Assembly: GCA_025356295.1 (NCBI GenBank)
Contig: JANXUJ010000064.1
Location: 1 to 39,950, forward strand
DNA length: 39,950 nt
Direction: 5' to 3'
Source: Cyanobacteriota bacterium
GTDB taxonomy: Bacteria; Cyanobacteriota; Cyanobacteriia; Pseudanabaenales; Pseudanabaenaceae
This document shows positions 18,216 to 26,907 of the stretch, in pieces. Made by a program: the position numbers and the translations under genes. Under the pieces are notes generated by a model. It had not been told where the DNA came from, made no database searches, and saw nothing but the letters and a program-made list of their open reading frames with translations. Each line of letters starts with the position of its first letter. Within the stretch, counting starts at the first letter, position 1.

Positions 18216-18905
18216 CTACTTTACTAGCCCTGCTCTGAGGGCACGGACTGCTGCCTGTGTGCGATCGTCAGCACATAGTTTATTCAAAATGTTCCGCACA
18301 TGAGTTTTGACAGTGCCAACTGTAATATACAGCCGCTCAGCAATCTCCGCATTGCTGTTGCCATTCACAATCTCAGATAGTACTTCTAACTCACGCTCAG
18401 TTAATGGAGTTGCTTGCAGAATCTGCTTGTAGTCAGCCTCCGCAGCATCGATCTCTACCGTTGCTTCACGACGACGTACTTGCTGCAATACGATTTTAGC
18501 GATCGCAGGATCGATCCAAGCGTTGCCCTCGGCAGTTAGTTTTAGAGCTTGGACAAGGTTTTCCGAACTAATATCTTTGATGCAATAGGAATCTGCACCT
18601 GCGGCAAAGGCGGCTAAGACTGTTTCTTGGTTATCAGTCAAGGTAAGGATCAAAACTTTGGTGGCTCTGCCCGCTTCGGTCGCCGCCGCTTTAATCTGGC
18701 GGGTTACTTCCACGCCATCCATATCTGGCAAACCTAAATCCACGATCGCGACATCAGGATGCTGGCTATTTACCATCGCTACACCTTCTGCACCTGTTGC
18801 AGCCTCACCCACAAAAACAAGTTCTCCTTGCTGTTGCAGCGCGATCTTCATGCCCATGCGGGTCAGGTCATGGTCTTCAATTAGGACAACACGAATCGAA
18901 CTCAT
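18216..18905 (-). CDS. NarL/FixJ-family response regulator
   Basis: 229 residues from the ATG at 18905 (another ATG two codons upstream at 18911 is equally possible). The receiver domain has EDHD near the start and the acceptor Asp in VAIVDLGLPDMDGVEV (about residue 56). The C-terminal LuxR helix-turn-helix reads LTERELEVLSEIVNG, then NAEIAERLYITVGTVKTHV. It is a DNA-binding regulator; no sensor kinase is adjacent. The nearest kinase, at 7-10 kb, has its own receiver and is not an obvious partner. I cannot assign it to a named cyanobacterial regulator. Confidence 0.9.
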   Translation of the reverse strand: MSSIRVVLIEDHDLTRMGMKIALQQQGELVFVGEAATGAEGVAMVNSQHPDVAIVDLGLPDMDGVEVTRQIKAAATEAGRATKVLILTLTDNQETVLAAFAAGADSYCIKDISSENLVQALKLTAEGNAWIDPAIAKIVLQQVRRREATVEIDAAEADYKQILQATPLTERELEVLSEIVNGNSNAEIAERLYITVGTVKTHVRNILNKLCADDRTQAAVRALRAGLVK

Positions 18906-18979
18906 AAGCATTTTTGCAGGTTGTGCAATGTCGGTATTGTTACCAGAATCTCATATAAGGGGATCGCATGGCTATATAG

Positions 18980-19030
18980 GCACATAAAAGTAGAAGAGTG
19001 CAAAGCGCTTCTACTTTTATGTGCTTTTTT
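18980..19030. terminator. Hairpin between collagen-like gene and response regulator
   Basis: GCACATAAAAGTAGAAG (18980-18996) pairs with CTTCTACTTTTATGTGC (19008-19024), and the apex contains GCAAAGC at 19000-19006. The T-run (19025-19030) lies on the plus strand, although both flanking genes are on the minus strand. It may act as a barrier to antisense transcription or as an unassigned plus-strand terminator. Confidence 0.6.
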
Positions 19031-19039
19031 ATATACTTT

Positions 19040-20587
19040 TTAATTCTTCCCCACCACAAAAGATTTATCAATGCTTTGATCATATACTGCACCGCTTTTG
19101 GTGGTTTGCTTGATCGCAATTTGATAAGCTGCATTGTTATCGGCGCGCAGCCAGGGTGAACAATAACGCCCGACAGGTAATGTGTAAGTATTGCCTGTAG
19201 CGATCGCGCCATTGGTCGGTTCAGCTTTGGGCGGAATTTTGAAAGTAATGCTACGCCGTTTTTCATAGACACTCGAGATCACATTTGTTGCTGACTCTTT
19301 GCTAAGACATTGCACCTCGATGTTTGTCTCTTTAAGCAGTTCACGGACATTACCGCGATCGCGCAGAATTAGCTGATTTTCAGTACCGACACCTGAAATG
19401 GTCTGCACTTGTAGAGAACTAATCCGCGATGGATCAAATCCACCTGTAATCTTCACCACTTGCAGATTAGGTTCAGCAATAACTTGATATTCCAAAGTCC
19501 CAGGGATTTGATATTGGATCGTAGCGATCGCCTTCTGGACATTTACCTTACTGCTAATTTCTGTACGATCAACTCCTAGTGCTGTCGGTGAGTCTGTAGC
19601 CGCCCAATCAACTCGATAAAATAATCGCGCCGTATCTTGCAAATAGGTATATGTATCCGTAACATCAGAACTAGCTCTTAATAAGCGCGCCAAGCCACTT
19701 TTCTCAACCCAAATATTTTTGACCAGTCCCACTTTTTTGCCGATCGCTGATGCAATCGTGGTGCGATCGCTCTCTATTTCCGCAGGAATATCTAAACGCG
19801 GTACGAGTGTAATCTGCCCATATTTGCCTGTTGCGCCATTGCGTCCATTATCGCTAGTCCCACCATCGCGCCCACTTTGACAAGAATAAGAAGCTGAGTG
19901 CGAAACACCTTGATTAGTGCGGCGATAGAGCCAATCATCTTTGCGATATTCAGAAACTTTTGAATGGTCAGAACCAAAATCAAAACCATTACTCGCTCGC
20001 TCACATAGTCGCGTCTCTCTAGAATAATATTGCCAAGCCGCTTTAGCATCGTTATAAGGTCGGCGCTCAGTCTCAAAATTGCAGTATTTAACGCGCCATT
20101 CTACTTCTTGACATCCACACCCCTTACCACCGATCGCCCCACGTCCATTTCTACCGCCTTTGCCACCACCATTGCGAATCTCCAGCTGTTGGAGCATCGC
20201 CATATCAGTATAAAAAATTGTGGCATTACCACCATTTCCACCACGTCCACCATTTCCACCCTCGCCACCACGTCCGCCAGATGCGCCAATCAGCGAATAT
20301 TCAGGACGATAGGGTTGCTCACAACTATTCGCTGATCTCCCTGCCGTACCATCTTCTGCATCCTCACCCATTGCGCCAGAAAGATCATAGGCAGCAGGTT
20401 TGCCATCGATCACAATTTTGATGTCTTGACCATCTCGACCTGCGCGTCCTTCCCGACCGCGATCGCCATCTTGTCCCGATCGTCCAAAAGTGGTTTGCGC
20501 GATCGCTGATGCGCTAACTAAAGGCAAAATTAGTAAGGCGATCGGTAAAGCTAGAATCAATAATTTGGGAGATCGGGTTTTTAACAT
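19040..20587 (-). CDS. Secreted collagen-like Gly-rich protein
   Basis: 515 residues. The signal peptide is clear: KTRSPK, a hydrophobic stretch to about residue 27, and ASAIAQ before the probable cleavage site. Collagen-type Gly-X-Y triplets follow (GRSGQDGDRGREGRAGRDGQ), then a Gly/Asn/Arg-rich block near 105-125 (GGRGGEGGNGGRGGNGGN) and another near 140-155, with a cluster of Cys residues after it (GKGCGCQEVEW). The C-terminal half is beta-rich and non-repetitive. It is probably an extracellular or cell-surface structural protein. It is monocistronic and divergent from the small gene at 20673. I do not recognise a named family for the C-terminal half. Confidence 0.8.
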   Translation of the reverse strand: MLKTRSPKLLILALPIALLILPLVSASAIAQTTFGRSGQDGDRGREGRAGRDGQDIKIVIDGKPAAYDLSGAMGEDAEDGTAGRSANSCEQPYRPEYSLIGASGGRGGEGGNGGRGGNGGNATIFYTDMAMLQQLEIRNGGGKGGRNGRGAIGGKGCGCQEVEWRVKYCNFETERRPYNDAKAAWQYYSRETRLCERASNGFDFGSDHSKVSEYRKDDWLYRRTNQGVSHSASYSCQSGRDGGTSDNGRNGATGKYGQITLVPRLDIPAEIESDRTTIASAIGKKVGLVKNIWVEKSGLARLLRASSDVTDTYTYLQDTARLFYRVDWAATDSPTALGVDRTEISSKVNVQKAIATIQYQIPGTLEYQVIAEPNLQVVKITGGFDPSRISSLQVQTISGVGTENQLILRDRGNVRELLKETNIEVQCLSKESATNVISSVYEKRRSITFKIPPKAEPTNGAIATGNTYTLPVGRYCSPWLRADNNAAYQIAIKQTTKSGAVYDQSIDKSFVVGKN

Positions 20588-20672
20588 ATGTAAAGCCTTC
20601 TAAATCAATATATTTGTGTTGACATTATCGTTACAATTCGAGTTCCAATCAAGTTTTAGTTAAATTAAAAAC

Positions 20673-20963
20673 ATGCCCATAAATCAAGGTCAACAGCTAG
20701 AAACTTATAGCTGTGAGCATCCTCAAGAAGTGTTGCTAGTCAAATTAAAAATTGATGATCAACTGGATGAAGTGATGATCTTTAAAGGATTTTCTAGCTC
20801 TTTAATGCGATCAACCGCTTTCGATCCTGATGTCAGCGTAATCAGCGATCGCGCCGAAATTTTAAGTATTGATCGTCTCACCGCCCCTTATCAACCAGAT
20901 CAACCTAACTACATCCAACAAGATATAACATGGAAAGAATTTACTTTAACCGCAGATAATTGA
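20673..20963 (+). CDS. Small conserved cyanobacterial protein of unknown function
   Basis: 96 residues, acidic, no membrane segment and no cysteine pair. The sequence (VLLVKLKIDDQLDEVMIFKG, then SLMRSTAFDPDVSV) looks like a conserved small soluble family that I recall from cyanobacteria and plastids, but I cannot name it with confidence. The stop lies six bases before the ATG of the DUF815 ATPase, so the pair is probably co-transcribed and may be functionally linked. Confidence 0.75.
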   Translation: MPINQGQQLETYSCEHPQEVLLVKLKIDDQLDEVMIFKGFSSSLMRSTAFDPDVSVISDRAEILSIDRLTAPYQPDQPNYIQQDITWKEFTLTADN

Positions 20964-20969
20964 TCACAA

Positions 20970-22304
20970 ATGCTTGAAGAGACAAGGCAATCAATTTATG
21001 GGAAGCAAGTGAGAATCGCCTCATTATTGCTTTACCAAAATGTATTAGCTCAAGAGGCTTGGGAAGCTTATCTAAAGTTATTGAAAAGCCTTGCCAACTT
21101 TGCCTTAGATGGGCATGAAAATAACTCACGGCGACTTAGTTATTTGTTTGCTTATGGCAAATGGTTTAGAGCGATCGCCGCGACAGGATATAACTGGAGA
21201 GACTATGTAATCTCGCAAATACTCACTTCTGACAATCCTTTCAGTCAACAAGCTCAAACCACAAAACTCGATTTATTACCCGCGTGCTTAGTCTCGGCAG
21301 CTAAGCATGATCTGCAAGTTTTGGAAGAGCTAAGTCTCTGGGGTGGAGACAAGCTAGTTGATTGCATTGACTCTTTTGGCGATCGCTCTGTGGCTTGGCA
21401 GTTGTCAATCAGTAATCTATCGCGACTTTCCGAATCTAAGCGATCGCTGATTCTCAAATTTCAAGCCACCGATGACTGGACACAACTTTTACCCGAATTA
21501 GCCAATTATTATCAACATTCAGGCACAGGGCTATTTACTGATTACGATGCATTTTGCTGGCGTAATGGTCATCTCGAAGGAATCGCCCATCCTGATTTGG
21601 TGCAACTTTCTGACCTAATTGGCTACGAATCACAACGTCAAACTCTTTATAAAAATACTGAAGCTTTCTTGAGCGGCTATCAAGCTTTGCATGTCCTGCT
21701 CTATGGCAGTCGTGGCACGGGCAAGTCCTCAATGGTCAAATCTCTAATGTATGCCTATCGCGATCGCGGTTTGCGTCTAGTCGAGGTTGCCAAAAATGAT
21801 CTCAAGGATTTGCCAATTATTGCCGAAATTTTGCGCCAAGCCCCGCAGAAGTTCGTTATTTTTGTTGATGATTTGTCCTTTGAACAGGAGAGCGAAGACT
21901 ATAAAGCGCTGAAGGTGGTTTTAGAAGGAAATCTGGCGGCACAACCCAATAATTTACTGGTTTATGCAACTTCCAACCGCCGTCATTTATTGCGCGAATA
22001 TTTTAGCGATCGCCCTAGCCTCAGAGATATTCGCGATCAGCAAGAGATAAACCCTTGGGACACAATGCAAGAAAAATTATCACTAAGCGATCGCTTTGGG
22101 TTAACGCTTACATTTTTACAAGCCGATCAAGAAATTTATCTCAAAATTGTCCACCATCTCGCCAAACGCGCAGGACTGAAACTGCTTGATGACGATCTCA
22201 ATTTTCGAGCCTTGCAATGGGCAACTCGCAACAATGGTCAATCAGGACGCACCGCTCAGCAGTTTGTTGACTTTTTGCAAGCAGACATAGAAATCAAAAG
22301 TTGA
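20970..22304 (+). CDS. DUF815-family AAA ATPase
   Basis: 444 residues. The first 230 residues are helical and unassigned. The ATPase part has Walker A YGSRGTGKSSMV at about 245-255 and Walker B KFVIFVDDLSFE at about 293-304, followed by a sensor-like NLLVYATSNRRHL segment. This is the DUF815 branch of AAA proteins, distantly related to DnaC/IstB-type ATPases; the cellular role is unknown. It follows the small conserved gene by six bases and ends at a long hairpin. Confidence 0.88.
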   Translation: MLEETRQSIYGKQVRIASLLLYQNVLAQEAWEAYLKLLKSLANFALDGHENNSRRLSYLFAYGKWFRAIAATGYNWRDYVISQILTSDNPFSQQAQTTKLDLLPACLVSAAKHDLQVLEELSLWGGDKLVDCIDSFGDRSVAWQLSISNLSRLSESKRSLILKFQATDDWTQLLPELANYYQHSGTGLFTDYDAFCWRNGHLEGIAHPDLVQLSDLIGYESQRQTLYKNTEAFLSGYQALHVLLYGSRGTGKSSMVKSLMYAYRDRGLRLVEVAKNDLKDLPIIAEILRQAPQKFVIFVDDLSFEQESEDYKALKVVLEGNLAAQPNNLLVYATSNRRHLLREYFSDRPSLRDIRDQQEINPWDTMQEKLSLSDRFGLTLTFLQADQEIYLKIVHHLAKRAGLKLLDDDLNFRALQWATRNNGQSGRTAQQFVDFLQADIEIKS

Positions 22305-22313
22305 GCAAAATAA

Positions 22314-22376
22314 GAAACCCAGTAAAATTTTTAAAAGTGCTACGAAGCGGCACTTTTAAAAATTTCACTGGGTTTC
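22314..22376 (+). terminator. 27-bp stem hairpin after the DUF815 gene
   Basis: Arms 22314-22340 and 22350-22376 pair with a single A/C mismatch around TACGAAGCG, whose centre is CGAAG. It is followed by the intergenic motif CAAGGCGCTATAT at 22386-22398, just before the tRNA. Confidence 0.65.
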
Positions 22377-22451
22377 AAGTCATCGCAAGGCGCTATATAA
22401 AAATTATTTTGGTTTATTAAACACTTTGTGTAGTAACATAGTTATCTGCAA

Positions 22452-22525
22452 CGGGATGTAGCGCAGCTTGGTAGCGCGCCTGCTTTGGGAGCAGGATGTC
22501 GTAGGTTCGAATCCTATCATCCCGA
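22452..22525 (+). tRNA. tRNA-Pro (anticodon UGG)
   Basis: 74 bases fold as a cloverleaf. The acceptor stem is CGGGATG with CATCCCG plus discriminator A. The anticodon stem CCTGC / GCAGG closes on TTTGGGA, giving anticodon TGG. The T arm is GTAGG-TTCGAAT-CCTAT. CCA is not encoded. A strong terminator follows 7 bases later, so it is a single-tRNA transcript. Confidence 0.96.
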
Positions 22526-22532
22526 TTTAAGG

Positions 22533-22580
22533 AAACAGAAAAGCTCTATGTATTTGACACATAGAGCTTTTCTGTTTTTT
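22533..22580 (+). terminator. Intrinsic terminator of tRNA-Pro
   Basis: A perfect 19-bp stem, 22533-22551 with 22559-22577, loop ATTTGAC, followed by a T-run to 22580. Confidence 0.88.
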
Positions 22581-22619
22581 GATGCTCGTAAGTAGCTCCG
22601 TATAATTAAAACCCCAATC

Positions 22620-22660
22620 CAAATAGTGGATCGCCCGCTTAGCGGGCGATTCACTATTTG
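22620..22660. terminator. 19-bp stem hairpin with TTA triloop
   Basis: Arms 22620-22638 and 22642-22660 pair with one G-T position. The core CGCCCGC-TTA-GCGGGCG equals the stem core at 1-17 except for the loop. It lies just downstream of the minus-strand desaturase-family gene and may end its transcript. Confidence 0.6.
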
Positions 22661-22670
22661 AGTTTTAAGG

Positions 22671-23447
22671 TTACTTAAAAATATTTTTAGCAACATCTTC
22701 AAATGGATAAACCAAATAATTAAGATAATTAGTCGATGTTTCTAATTTAGTCCCATATTCTGTCGGCAATTCGTCCTTAGGCATATAGTAAGTCCCAAAT
22801 ATATAGTCAATAATCGGTAACTGTACCGCAAAATTTTTAGTACCTAGATTAGAAACTTGATCATGATGCCAATGATGAAATTCTGGGGTAGCAATTATCC
22901 ATTTTAAGATTGGGAAACTTATGCGAATATTAGCATGAATAAAAAAAGCGATCGCACTCGAAAAAATTGCGTAGATTGCCAGAGCTTCAGTTGAAAAACC
23001 TAACCAGTAAAGCGGAATCATCTGACAAGTTTTAGTGAAAAACTGCTCCACTGGATGCACTCGTACAGTTGCTAACCAATCAATATGAGTAGAACTATGA
23101 TGAATTGCATGAAATCGCCACAACCATGGAACGGTATGTAATAACCGATGAGCAAAATAAAAACTTAGGTCAGCAATCAATATTGATATAAACACTTGCA
23201 AGCCAATTGATTGCTGAGTCATAAAAGTTGATAACACCAGCATTGAGTCTTGACTTAAAAATGCAAATTTAGTCAGAAGTTGTGCAGTACCTCTACCAAT
23301 AAAATAACCTGACAAATAATAGCAAAGGTCTGTAATCCAACCTTCACGCCATAAATTATATTTATGTATTGCGAATATTTTTTCAAGCGGTACAAATACA
23401 CATATTAATATTAACAAGCCTTTAACAACGTCAGGTATTTGCAACAT
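22671..23447 (-). CDS. Sterol desaturase / fatty acid hydroxylase superfamily membrane protein
   Basis: 258 residues with four or more membrane helices and the complete histidine boxes of the di-iron family: H100-RLL-H104, H113-AI-HH (116-117) and HHWHH at 191-195. It therefore probably binds two irons and oxidises or desaturates a lipid or carotenoid; the substrate cannot be read from sequence. It is monocistronic and convergent with the tRNA, and is followed in the opposite direction by the psbD leader. Confidence 0.88.
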   Translation of the reverse strand: MLQIPDVVKGLLILICVFVPLEKIFAIHKYNLWREGWITDLCYYLSGYFIGRGTAQLLTKFAFLSQDSMLVLSTFMTQQSIGLQVFISILIADLSFYFAHRLLHTVPWLWRFHAIHHSSTHIDWLATVRVHPVEQFFTKTCQMIPLYWLGFSTEALAIYAIFSSAIAFFIHANIRISFPILKWIIATPEFHHWHHDQVSNLGTKNFAVQLPIIDYIFGTYYMPKDELPTEYGTKLETSTNYLNYLVYPFEDVAKNIFK

Positions 23448-23615
23448 TTAAATTTACATGTACTTATAAAAATTAAATTTAACTTTTATAAGTATAAATA
23501 CTTAGGGTTAAGCTCAAAAATATGAGGTAGCGCTTTTGATTTATATTTTAGTTAACATATCAAACGATTAGTGCCTACCCCTTTTTAATTATTTCAACAC
23601 TTCCTTAACACTTTT

Positions 23616-23643
23616 TTAAGATTTATTGTCAAATGTATATACT
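23616..23643 (+). promoter_or_regulatory. Candidate psbD promoter
   Basis: TTAAGA (23616-23621) and TATACT (23638-23643) are spaced by 16 bases and would start transcription near 23650, giving a leader of about 130 bases. The assignment is by eye only. Within the 332-base gap 23448-23779 I see no coding frame; it is AT-rich and holds this promoter candidate and the structured leader. Confidence 0.35.
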
Positions 23644-23653
23644 TTGTAAATCT

Positions 23654-23693
23654 AGCTTAAACCCTTGCCTAGAGAAGATTTAAGCTTGGCAAG
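23654..23693 (+). promoter_or_regulatory. Interleaved inverted repeats in the psbD leader
   Basis: AGCTTAAA (23654-23661) pairs with TTTAAGCT (23679-23686), and CTTGCC (23664-23669) pairs with GGCAAG (23688-23693). The arms are in the order A-B-A'-B', so the two stems either form a pseudoknot-like fold or exclude each other. The short 1-base link between A' and B' makes exclusive hairpins more likely. This lies at the predicted 5' end of the psbD mRNA. Confidence 0.4.
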
Positions 23694-23779
23694 TATTTAA
23701 TTGGAATACAAACGTAAAGATGTGTTAAGCTAATTCCAAATCCATATAAATACTCTTAGTTAAATCAGGATTTAATAAT

Positions 23780-24847
23780 ATGACCATTGCAATGGGCAGG
23801 TCGCAAGAAGTCGAAAGAGGTTGGTTTGATAACCTCGATGACTGGCTAAAGCGCGACAGATTTGTATTTATTGGTTGGAGTGGCTTATTGCTATTCCCCA
23901 CCGCATTTTTATCCATCGGTGGCTGGTTCACAGGCATCACTTTTGTATCATCTTGGTATACCCACGGTCTAGCTTCCAGCTTCATCGAAGGCTGCAACAT
24001 CTTAACTGTAGCTATTTCATCTCCAGCACTGAGCGTTGGTCACTCCCTGCTCTTGCTTTGGGGGCCTGAAGCACAAGGCGACTTTACTCGCTGGTGTCAG
24101 ATTGGCGGATTGTGGACATTTCTCGCACTACATGGAGCTTTCGCTCTGATCGGCTTCATGCTGCGTCAATTTGAAATCGCTCGTCTAGTCGGTATCCGTC
24201 CTTACAATGCGATCGCCTTCTCTGGTCCAATCGCTGTATTCGTATCCGTATTTTTGATGTACCCATTGGGGCAGTCTGGCTGGTTCTTCGGACCTAGCTT
24301 CGGCGTAGCTGGCATCTTCCGCTTCATCCTATTTTTACAAGGTTTCCACAACTGGACTCTGAACCCCTTCCACATGATGGGCGTAGCAGGTATCCTCGGT
24401 GGCGCATTGCTCTGTGCGATTCACGGCGCAACTGTTGAAAACACCTTGTTTGAAGATGGCGAAGGCACTAGCTCCAACACCTTCAAAGCTTTCAACCCAA
24501 CTCAAGCTGAAGAAACTTACTCCATGGTTACAGCTAACCGTTTCTGGAGCCAAATCTTCGGTATTGCATTCTCTAACAAGCGTTGGTTGCACTTCTTCAT
24601 GCTATTCGTACCTGTAACTGGACTATGGTTCAGCAGCGTTGGTATTGTCGGACTAGCCTTGAACTTGCGCGCCTATGACTTCGTATCACAAGAAGTCCGC
24701 GCCGCAGAAGACCCCGAATTTGAAACCTTCTACACCAAGAACTTGCTCTTGAATGAAGGTATTCGCGCTTGGATGTCTCCTCAAGATCAGCCAGCCGAAA
24801 GATTCATCTTCCCTGAAGAAGTATTGCCTCGCGGTAACGCATTATAA
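23780..24847 (+). CDS. psbD: Photosystem II reaction centre protein D2
   Basis: 355 residues, slightly longer than the usual 352-353. It has the full D2 pattern: redox-active TyrD at Tyr161 (FLMYPLGQS), His190 (LQGFHN) next to it, the P680 ligand His198 (NPFHMM), the iron-site segment [18 protein letters not shown], and the end [12 protein letters not shown]. Small oddities relative to the D2 sequences I remember are [10 protein letters not shown] where TPADSMGHS is usual, GWFFGPS where SWFFAPS is usual, and QPAERF for QPHENF. It has its own terminator and does not overlap psbC, which is unusual. The sequence is D2, not D1, by its DxWxxRDRF N-terminus and [12 protein letters not shown] end. 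Confidence 0.97.
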   Translation: MTIAMGRSQEVERGWFDNLDDWLKRDRFVFIGWSGLLLFPTAFLSIGGWFTGITFVSSWYTHGLASSFIEGCNILTVAISSPALSVGHSLLLLWGPEAQGDFTRWCQIGGLWTFLALHGAFALIGFMLRQFEIARLVGIRPYNAIAFSGPIAVFVSVFLMYPLGQSGWFFGPSFGVAGIFRFILFLQGFHNWTLNPFHMMGVAGILGGALLCAIHGATVENTLFEDGEGTSSNTFKAFNPTQAEETYSMVTANRFWSQIFGIAFSNKRWLHFFMLFVPVTGLWFSSVGIVGLALNLRAYDFVSQEVRAAEDPEFETFYTKNLLLNEGIRAWMSPQDQPAERFIFPEEVLPRGNAL

Positions 24848-24857
24848 ATTTGAAACT

Positions 24858-24896
24858 TAAAAAACTGCTTGCAGCATAGCTGCAAGCAGTTTTTTA
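24858..24896 (+). terminator. Intrinsic terminator directly after psbD
   Basis: A perfect 18-bp stem TAAAAAACTGCTTGCAGC with its complement, loop ATA (24876-24878), ending in a T-run. It lies 11 bases after the psbD stop and would separate psbD from psbC transcription. Apex GC-ATA-GC. Confidence 0.85.
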
Positions 24897-24907
24897 GAAA
24901 TAATCGC

Positions 24908-25020
24908 AAAATTTGGCTATCAGATATCAGCGCAGTTCGACTAAGTTTTCGATTATGATGAGTTTCATCAAACATCTAGAAATTAGCGGCTCAGAAGCTG
25001 ATATCTGATAGCTAAAAATT
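24908..25020. mobile_element. MITE-like 105-bp inverted repeat between psbD and psbC
   Basis: Left arm 24912-24931 (TTTGGCTATCAGATATCAGC) and right arm 24997-25016 are inverted copies with one mismatch. They enclose 65 bases with no coding frame and a small inner hairpin (TGATGA/TCATCA at 24956-24970). The flanks carry AAAATT on both sides (24908-24913 and 25015-25020), a possible target duplication, though low in complexity. No transposase is encoded. Size and structure suit a non-autonomous miniature element, or alternatively a large regulatory hairpin. Confidence 0.55.
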
Positions 25021-25066
25021 TATTTGCACTCTAAACCTATAAAAAGTTTTTTGGAGATAACCTCTC

Positions 25067-26458
25067 GTGACCACGACCATTAACTTAAACTCTCTAGGAG
25101 TGGGTGGGCGCACACAAGATACATCTGGCTTTGCTTGGTGGTCTGGAAATGCTCGCCTCATCAATCTTTCTGGCAAACTGCTGGGCGCTCACGTTGCTCA
25201 CGCAGGTTTGATTGTATTCTGGGCTGGAGCGATGACTTTATTTGAAGTCGCTCACTTTGTCCCTGAAAAGCCCATGTACGAACAAGGCTTTATCCTGCTG
25301 CCTCACCTCGCAACTCAAGGTTGGGGTGTTGGTGCTGGTGGTGAAGTTGTTGATATCTTCCCTTACTTCGTTGTTGGTGTTCTACACCTTATTTCTTCAG
25401 CTGTACTAGGCTTTGGTGGTATCTACCACGCATTGCGCGGTCCTGAAGTTCTCGAAAATTATTCGTCATTCTTTGGTTATGACTGGAAAGACAAGAACCA
25501 AATGACCAACATCATCGGGTATCACCTGATTTTGTTAGGTTCGGGTGCTTTGCTGCTCGTATTTAAGGCGATGTTCTTTGGTGGACTCTACGACACTTGG
25601 GCTCCTGGTGGTGGCGATGTCCGCGTGATCACCAATCCTACGATCAATCCTCTAGTCGTCTTTGGCTATGTGTTCAATTCACCCTTCGGCGGTGAAGGAA
25701 ACATCATTGGCGTGGATAACCTCGAAGATGTGGTCGGTGGACATATTTGGATTGGCTTAATTTGTATCGGTGGTGGTATTTGGCACATCGTTACTAAGCC
25801 TTTTGGTTGGGCGCGCCGCGCTCTGGTTTGGTCGGGTGAGGCATATCTGTCTTACAGTCTGGGCGCATTAAGCTTCATGGCTTTCATCGCTACTTGCTTT
25901 GTCTGGTTTAACAACACTGTTTATCCTAGTGAGTTCTTTGGACCGACTGCGGCTGAAGCTTCTCAGTCTCAAGCGTTTACTTATCTCGTGCGTGACCAAA
26001 AGTTGGGTGCAAACATTGCAACTTCTCAAGGTCCGACTGGTTTGGGTAAATACTTGATGCGATCGCCTTCTGGAGAGGTTATCTTCGGTGGTGAGACCAT
26101 GCGTTTTTGGGATTTCCGTGGTCCTTGGTTAGAGCCTCTTCGTGGTCCTAATGGTTTAGATATTGACAAACTCAAGAATGACGTTCAGCCTTGGCAAGTA
26201 CGCCGTGCGGCTGAGTACATGACTCACGCTCCTTTGGGTTCTTTGAACTCAGTTGGTGGTGTGATCACTGAAATCAACGCGGTGAACTTTGTGTCTCCTC
26301 GTTCTTGGTTGTCAACTTCTCACTTCGTATTGTCATTCATGTTCTTAGTTGGTCACTTATGGCACGCTGGTCGCGCTCGCGCGGCTGTTGCTGGCTTTGA
26401 GAAAGGTATTGACCGTAAGACTGAAGCAGTACTATCTATGCCTGATCTTGATAAATAA
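25067..26458 (+). CDS. psbC: Photosystem II core antenna CP43
   Basis: 463 residues from a GTG start with GGAG ten bases upstream. From [20 protein letters not shown] onward it matches CP43, with six membrane helices and paired chlorophyll-ligand histidines ([50 protein letters not shown]). The long lumenal loop includes [20 protein letters not shown], the segment with the Arg that contacts the oxygen-evolving cluster. Only the first 14 residues ([19 protein letters not shown]) differ from the forms I remember. It is preceded by 219 noncoding bases rather than overlapping psbD. Confidence 0.97.
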   Translation: MTTTINLNSLGVGGRTQDTSGFAWWSGNARLINLSGKLLGAHVAHAGLIVFWAGAMTLFEVAHFVPEKPMYEQGFILLPHLATQGWGVGAGGEVVDIFPYFVVGVLHLISSAVLGFGGIYHALRGPEVLENYSSFFGYDWKDKNQMTNIIGYHLILLGSGALLLVFKAMFFGGLYDTWAPGGGDVRVITNPTINPLVVFGYVFNSPFGGEGNIIGVDNLEDVVGGHIWIGLICIGGGIWHIVTKPFGWARRALVWSGEAYLSYSLGALSFMAFIATCFVWFNNTVYPSEFFGPTAAEASQSQAFTYLVRDQKLGANIATSQGPTGLGKYLMRSPSGEVIFGGETMRFWDFRGPWLEPLRGPNGLDIDKLKNDVQPWQVRRAAEYMTHAPLGSLNSVGGVITEINAVNFVSPRSWLSTSHFVLSFMFLVGHLWHAGRARAAVAGFEKGIDRKTEAVLSMPDLDK

Positions 26459-26473
26459 TTAATCACAAACAAT

Positions 26474-26502
26474 AAAAAAGAGACGCATAGCGTCTCTTTT
26501 TT
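26474..26502 (+). terminator. Intrinsic terminator of psbC
   Basis: A perfect 13-bp stem AAAAAAGAGACGC / GCGTCTCTTTTTT around ATA (26487-26489), with a T-run on the plus strand. Confidence 0.9.
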
Positions 26503-26509
26503 AGATCAC

Positions 26510-26538
26510 AAAAAGGAGACGCTATGCGTCTCCTTTTT
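26510..26538 (-). terminator. Intrinsic terminator of the PSRP-3 gene
   Basis: A perfect 13-bp stem around TAT on the plus strand (ATA on the minus strand), core GGAGACGC. It is nearly a mirror copy of the psbC terminator eight bases away, and T/A runs on both sides let it work in both directions. It ends four bases before the PSRP-3 stop codon. Confidence 0.8.
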
Positions 26539-26541
26539 TGT

Positions 26542-26841
26542 TTAGTTGCTGCCAGTAAAGATAACGTCAGGGAACTTGCCTTGAGCTTCTGTCATCGGGC
26601 GATTTTTGCCTTCTTGCTGCCAGTAATTAATTACTTCGGTTGCCTTATTTAAAATTTCAATCCGATCTTGATCGGCAATCCAGGGCTTGCTTTCCATTTC
26701 TGATTTGAGTTGGTCCCAAGCATCATCACGGGGCCAAAAGAAATACTTGGTGAGAGGGCTGAAACCTTTGCCAACGACTTGATCGACGGCGAGGGCTACG
26801 TTATTCTCTAACCATAAGATTTTTAGAATAAACTGGGACAA
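26542..26841 (-). CDS. ycf65: 30S ribosomal protein PSRP-3 / Ycf65
   Basis: 99 residues from a TTG at 26841. The sequence ([20 protein letters not shown], then [20 protein letters not shown]) is PSRP-3, a ribosomal protein of cyanobacteria and plastids with no counterpart in other bacteria. The start is chosen because GGAGG (complement of 26851-26855) lies nine bases upstream of this TTG, whereas an in-frame TTG at 26850 directly abuts the GGAGG and adds three non-conserved residues. Use of TTG may keep synthesis low. It is convergent with psbC. Confidence 0.88.
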   Translation of the reverse strand: MSQFILKILWLENNVALAVDQVVGKGFSPLTKYFFWPRDDAWDQLKSEMESKPWIADQDRIEILNKATEVINYWQQEGKNRPMTEAQGKFPDVIFTGSN

Positions 26842-26907
26842 TGCTACCAACCTCCAAGAACAGTAAAAGTTAAACTAAATATTAAAGTAGCGATCTTAGA
26901 TAATAAC

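Noticed and set aside
23654..23693. Stable H-type pseudoknot in the psbD leader
   Set aside because: One linking base is too short to cross an 8-bp stem; mutually exclusive hairpins are the safer reading.
5456..26458. Far-red light photoacclimation cluster (apcD with psbD and psbC variants)
   Set aside because: apcD lies 18 kb from psbD, looks like the ordinary form, and there is no psbA4/chlF, rfpABC or other paralogue set nearby.
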